From Aminobacter sp. HY435 (GTDB lineage: Bacteria; Pseudomonadota; Alphaproteobacteria; Rhizobiales; Rhizobiaceae), in contig NZ_JANKZL010000004.1 in the NCBI RefSeq assembly GCF_027568395.1, forward strand, positions 124,001-188,000: 64,000 bases of DNA, in the 5' to 3' direction. Shown piece after piece: positions 63,384 to 64,000 of the stretch (the first letter of the stretch is position 1; each line of letters opens with the position of its first letter). The notes under the pieces are model-generated. The model saw nothing but the letters and a program-made list of their open reading frames with translations. It was not told the DNA's origin and ran no database searches. A program made the translations under genes and the position numbers.

Positions 63384-63490
63384 GCTAGAGCAATTCCAGG
63401 AAAAGTGTGACGCGGTTTTCCGTTCGGAATTGCGTCAAAACAAGGAGATAGAGCGTTTTCGCGATTCGAAGAAAAGCGAAAATGCTCTAG
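63384..63490. repeat. About 107-bp Rhizobiales-type intergenic repeat
   Basis: CTAGAGCA (63384-63391) and TGCTCTAG (63483-63490) are terminal inverted repeats. Inside are CAATTCC/GGAATTG and GCGTTTTCGC-type palindromes. The pattern CAATTCCAGGAAAAGTGTGA followed by GCGGTTTTCCG is a dispersed rhizobial intergenic element as I remember it. Its right end contains the tamB stop codon. Confidence 0.75.
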
Positions 63491-64000
63491 TATTCGCGCT
63501 CGTAGAAGATGCCGCCCTTGGCCTCGCCATCATCGGTCGCCTGGCCGCGCAGCTTGACGCCGCGACCGACATTCAGGTCGATCGTCGCCTTGCCGGAACC
63601 AGGCTGGTCGCCCTTTTCAAGGCTGAGATAGGTGCGGTCGTTGAGATATTTGCCGACTGCAACCGAGGTTCCGCCCTGGTCGTTGGTGCGGATGTCCAGG
63701 TCGTCGACGCCAAGCGTCGCGCGCAGGCTCGACAACAGCGACGTCGAGCCACCGATACCGGCCATCGTGGCCGCGGCATCCGCGAGTTGGGCAATCTGCA
63801 GCGGCGACAGGTTGGACATCGAGCGGCCGAAGATCAGGCGCGCCAGAACCTCGTCCTCGGGCAGCGCCGGCACCGACGAGAAGGTGAATTGCGGGTTGTT
63901 GGCCTGACCGGTGATACCGATGGTGACGGTGGCGTCACCGGCTGTCGTTTCGGCGGCGAAATTGATGGTCGGCACCAGCGAGCCCGAGAAGCCGACGGAT
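63487..64000 (-). CDS. tamB: TamB-like translocation and assembly protein (C-terminal part)
   Basis: This is the last 170 codons of a large gene whose beginning lies beyond the right edge. The sequence ITGQANNPQFTFSSVPALPEDEVLARLIFGRSMSNLSPLQIAQLADAAATMAG is the conserved C-terminal DUF490 core of TamB, followed by NDRTYLSLEKGDQPGSGKATIDLNVGRGVKLRGQA and the terminal KGGIFYEREY. TamB spans the periplasm and works with TamA in outer-membrane protein assembly or lipid transport. The stop TAG at 63489-63487 lies inside a repeat end. Confidence 0.93.
   Translation of the reverse strand, partial: SVGFSGSLVPTINFAAETTAGDATVTIGITGQANNPQFTFSSVPALPEDEVLARLIFGRSMSNLSPLQIAQLADAAATMAGIGGSTSLLSSLRATLGVDDLDIRTNDQGGTSVAVGKYLNDRTYLSLEKGDQPGSGKATIDLNVGRGVKLRGQATDDGEAKGGIFYEREY

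Overview
The window looks like chromosomal core DNA of a high-GC alphaproteobacterium of the Rhizobiales, most like Mesorhizobium and related Phyllobacteriaceae. The evidence is the mraZ-rsmH-ftsL-ftsI-murE order, an alphaproteobacterial class A RNase P RNA, the btaAB betaine-lipid genes, Rhizobiales-type intergenic palindromes and protein families typical of that group. The genus is an inference. I saw no prophage, insertion sequence transposase, CRISPR array, tRNA or 16S/23S rRNA.

Layout. 1-4.1 kb (minus) is the start of the division/cell-wall cluster (mraZ, rsmH, ftsL, ftsI, partial murE), with a MraZ-box-like array upstream. 4.5-5.6 kb is a Cys/Met-metabolism PLP enzyme, followed by rnpB (minus) with its terminator. 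6.3-16 kb is rich in envelope genes: two lytic transglycosylases, an AmpD-like amidase next to a DnaJ/TerB protein, a GH25 muramidase, a small lipoprotein, a serine hydrolase, and btaAB behind four tandem Pho half-sites. 16-25 kb holds an ornithine/lysine decarboxylase-type enzyme, two DMT permeases, a 28-residue membrane peptide gene, sahR-like regulator plus metF, trmO, MOSC and DUF2293 proteins, a FabH-like synthase and tam. 24.5-38.4 kb holds ettA, a tlde1-like (DUF2778) protein, a divergent CDF transporter, an ABC-2 exporter, a CoA-transferase/ThDP-enzyme pair, and a GT2/LAB_N/ArnT-like glycosylation operon.

38.7-55.3 kb is the most coherent functional block: reductive pyrimidine catabolism. 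PreT/PreA reduce uracil or thymine, a dihydropyrimidinase opens the ring, an M20 hydrolase of the beta-ureidopropionase type removes the carbamoyl group, and a class III aminotransferase would use the resulting beta-amino acid. A RutR-type TetR regulator and an NMT1/THI5-type ABC importer (binding protein, two permeases, ATPase) lie in the same block. Two RutR-box-like palindromes sit in front of the aminotransferase and preT. Two uncharacterised membrane proteins are embedded in the block, and a tiny DUF559 endonuclease gene bracketed by 38-bp perfect inverted repeats interrupts the importer genes. An Rrf2-AhpD-DoxX operon and a NYN-domain protein separate the two halves.

56.8-63.0 kb encodes a Dpp/Opp-type peptide importer whose two ATPases are fused into one protein. 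The window ends inside a TamB-like gene whose stop codon lies in the end of an intergenic repeat.

All family assignments come from reading motifs by eye, with no database search. Start codons were moved from the longest open frame when a Shine-Dalgarno sequence, an ATGA overlap or family length favoured an internal start.
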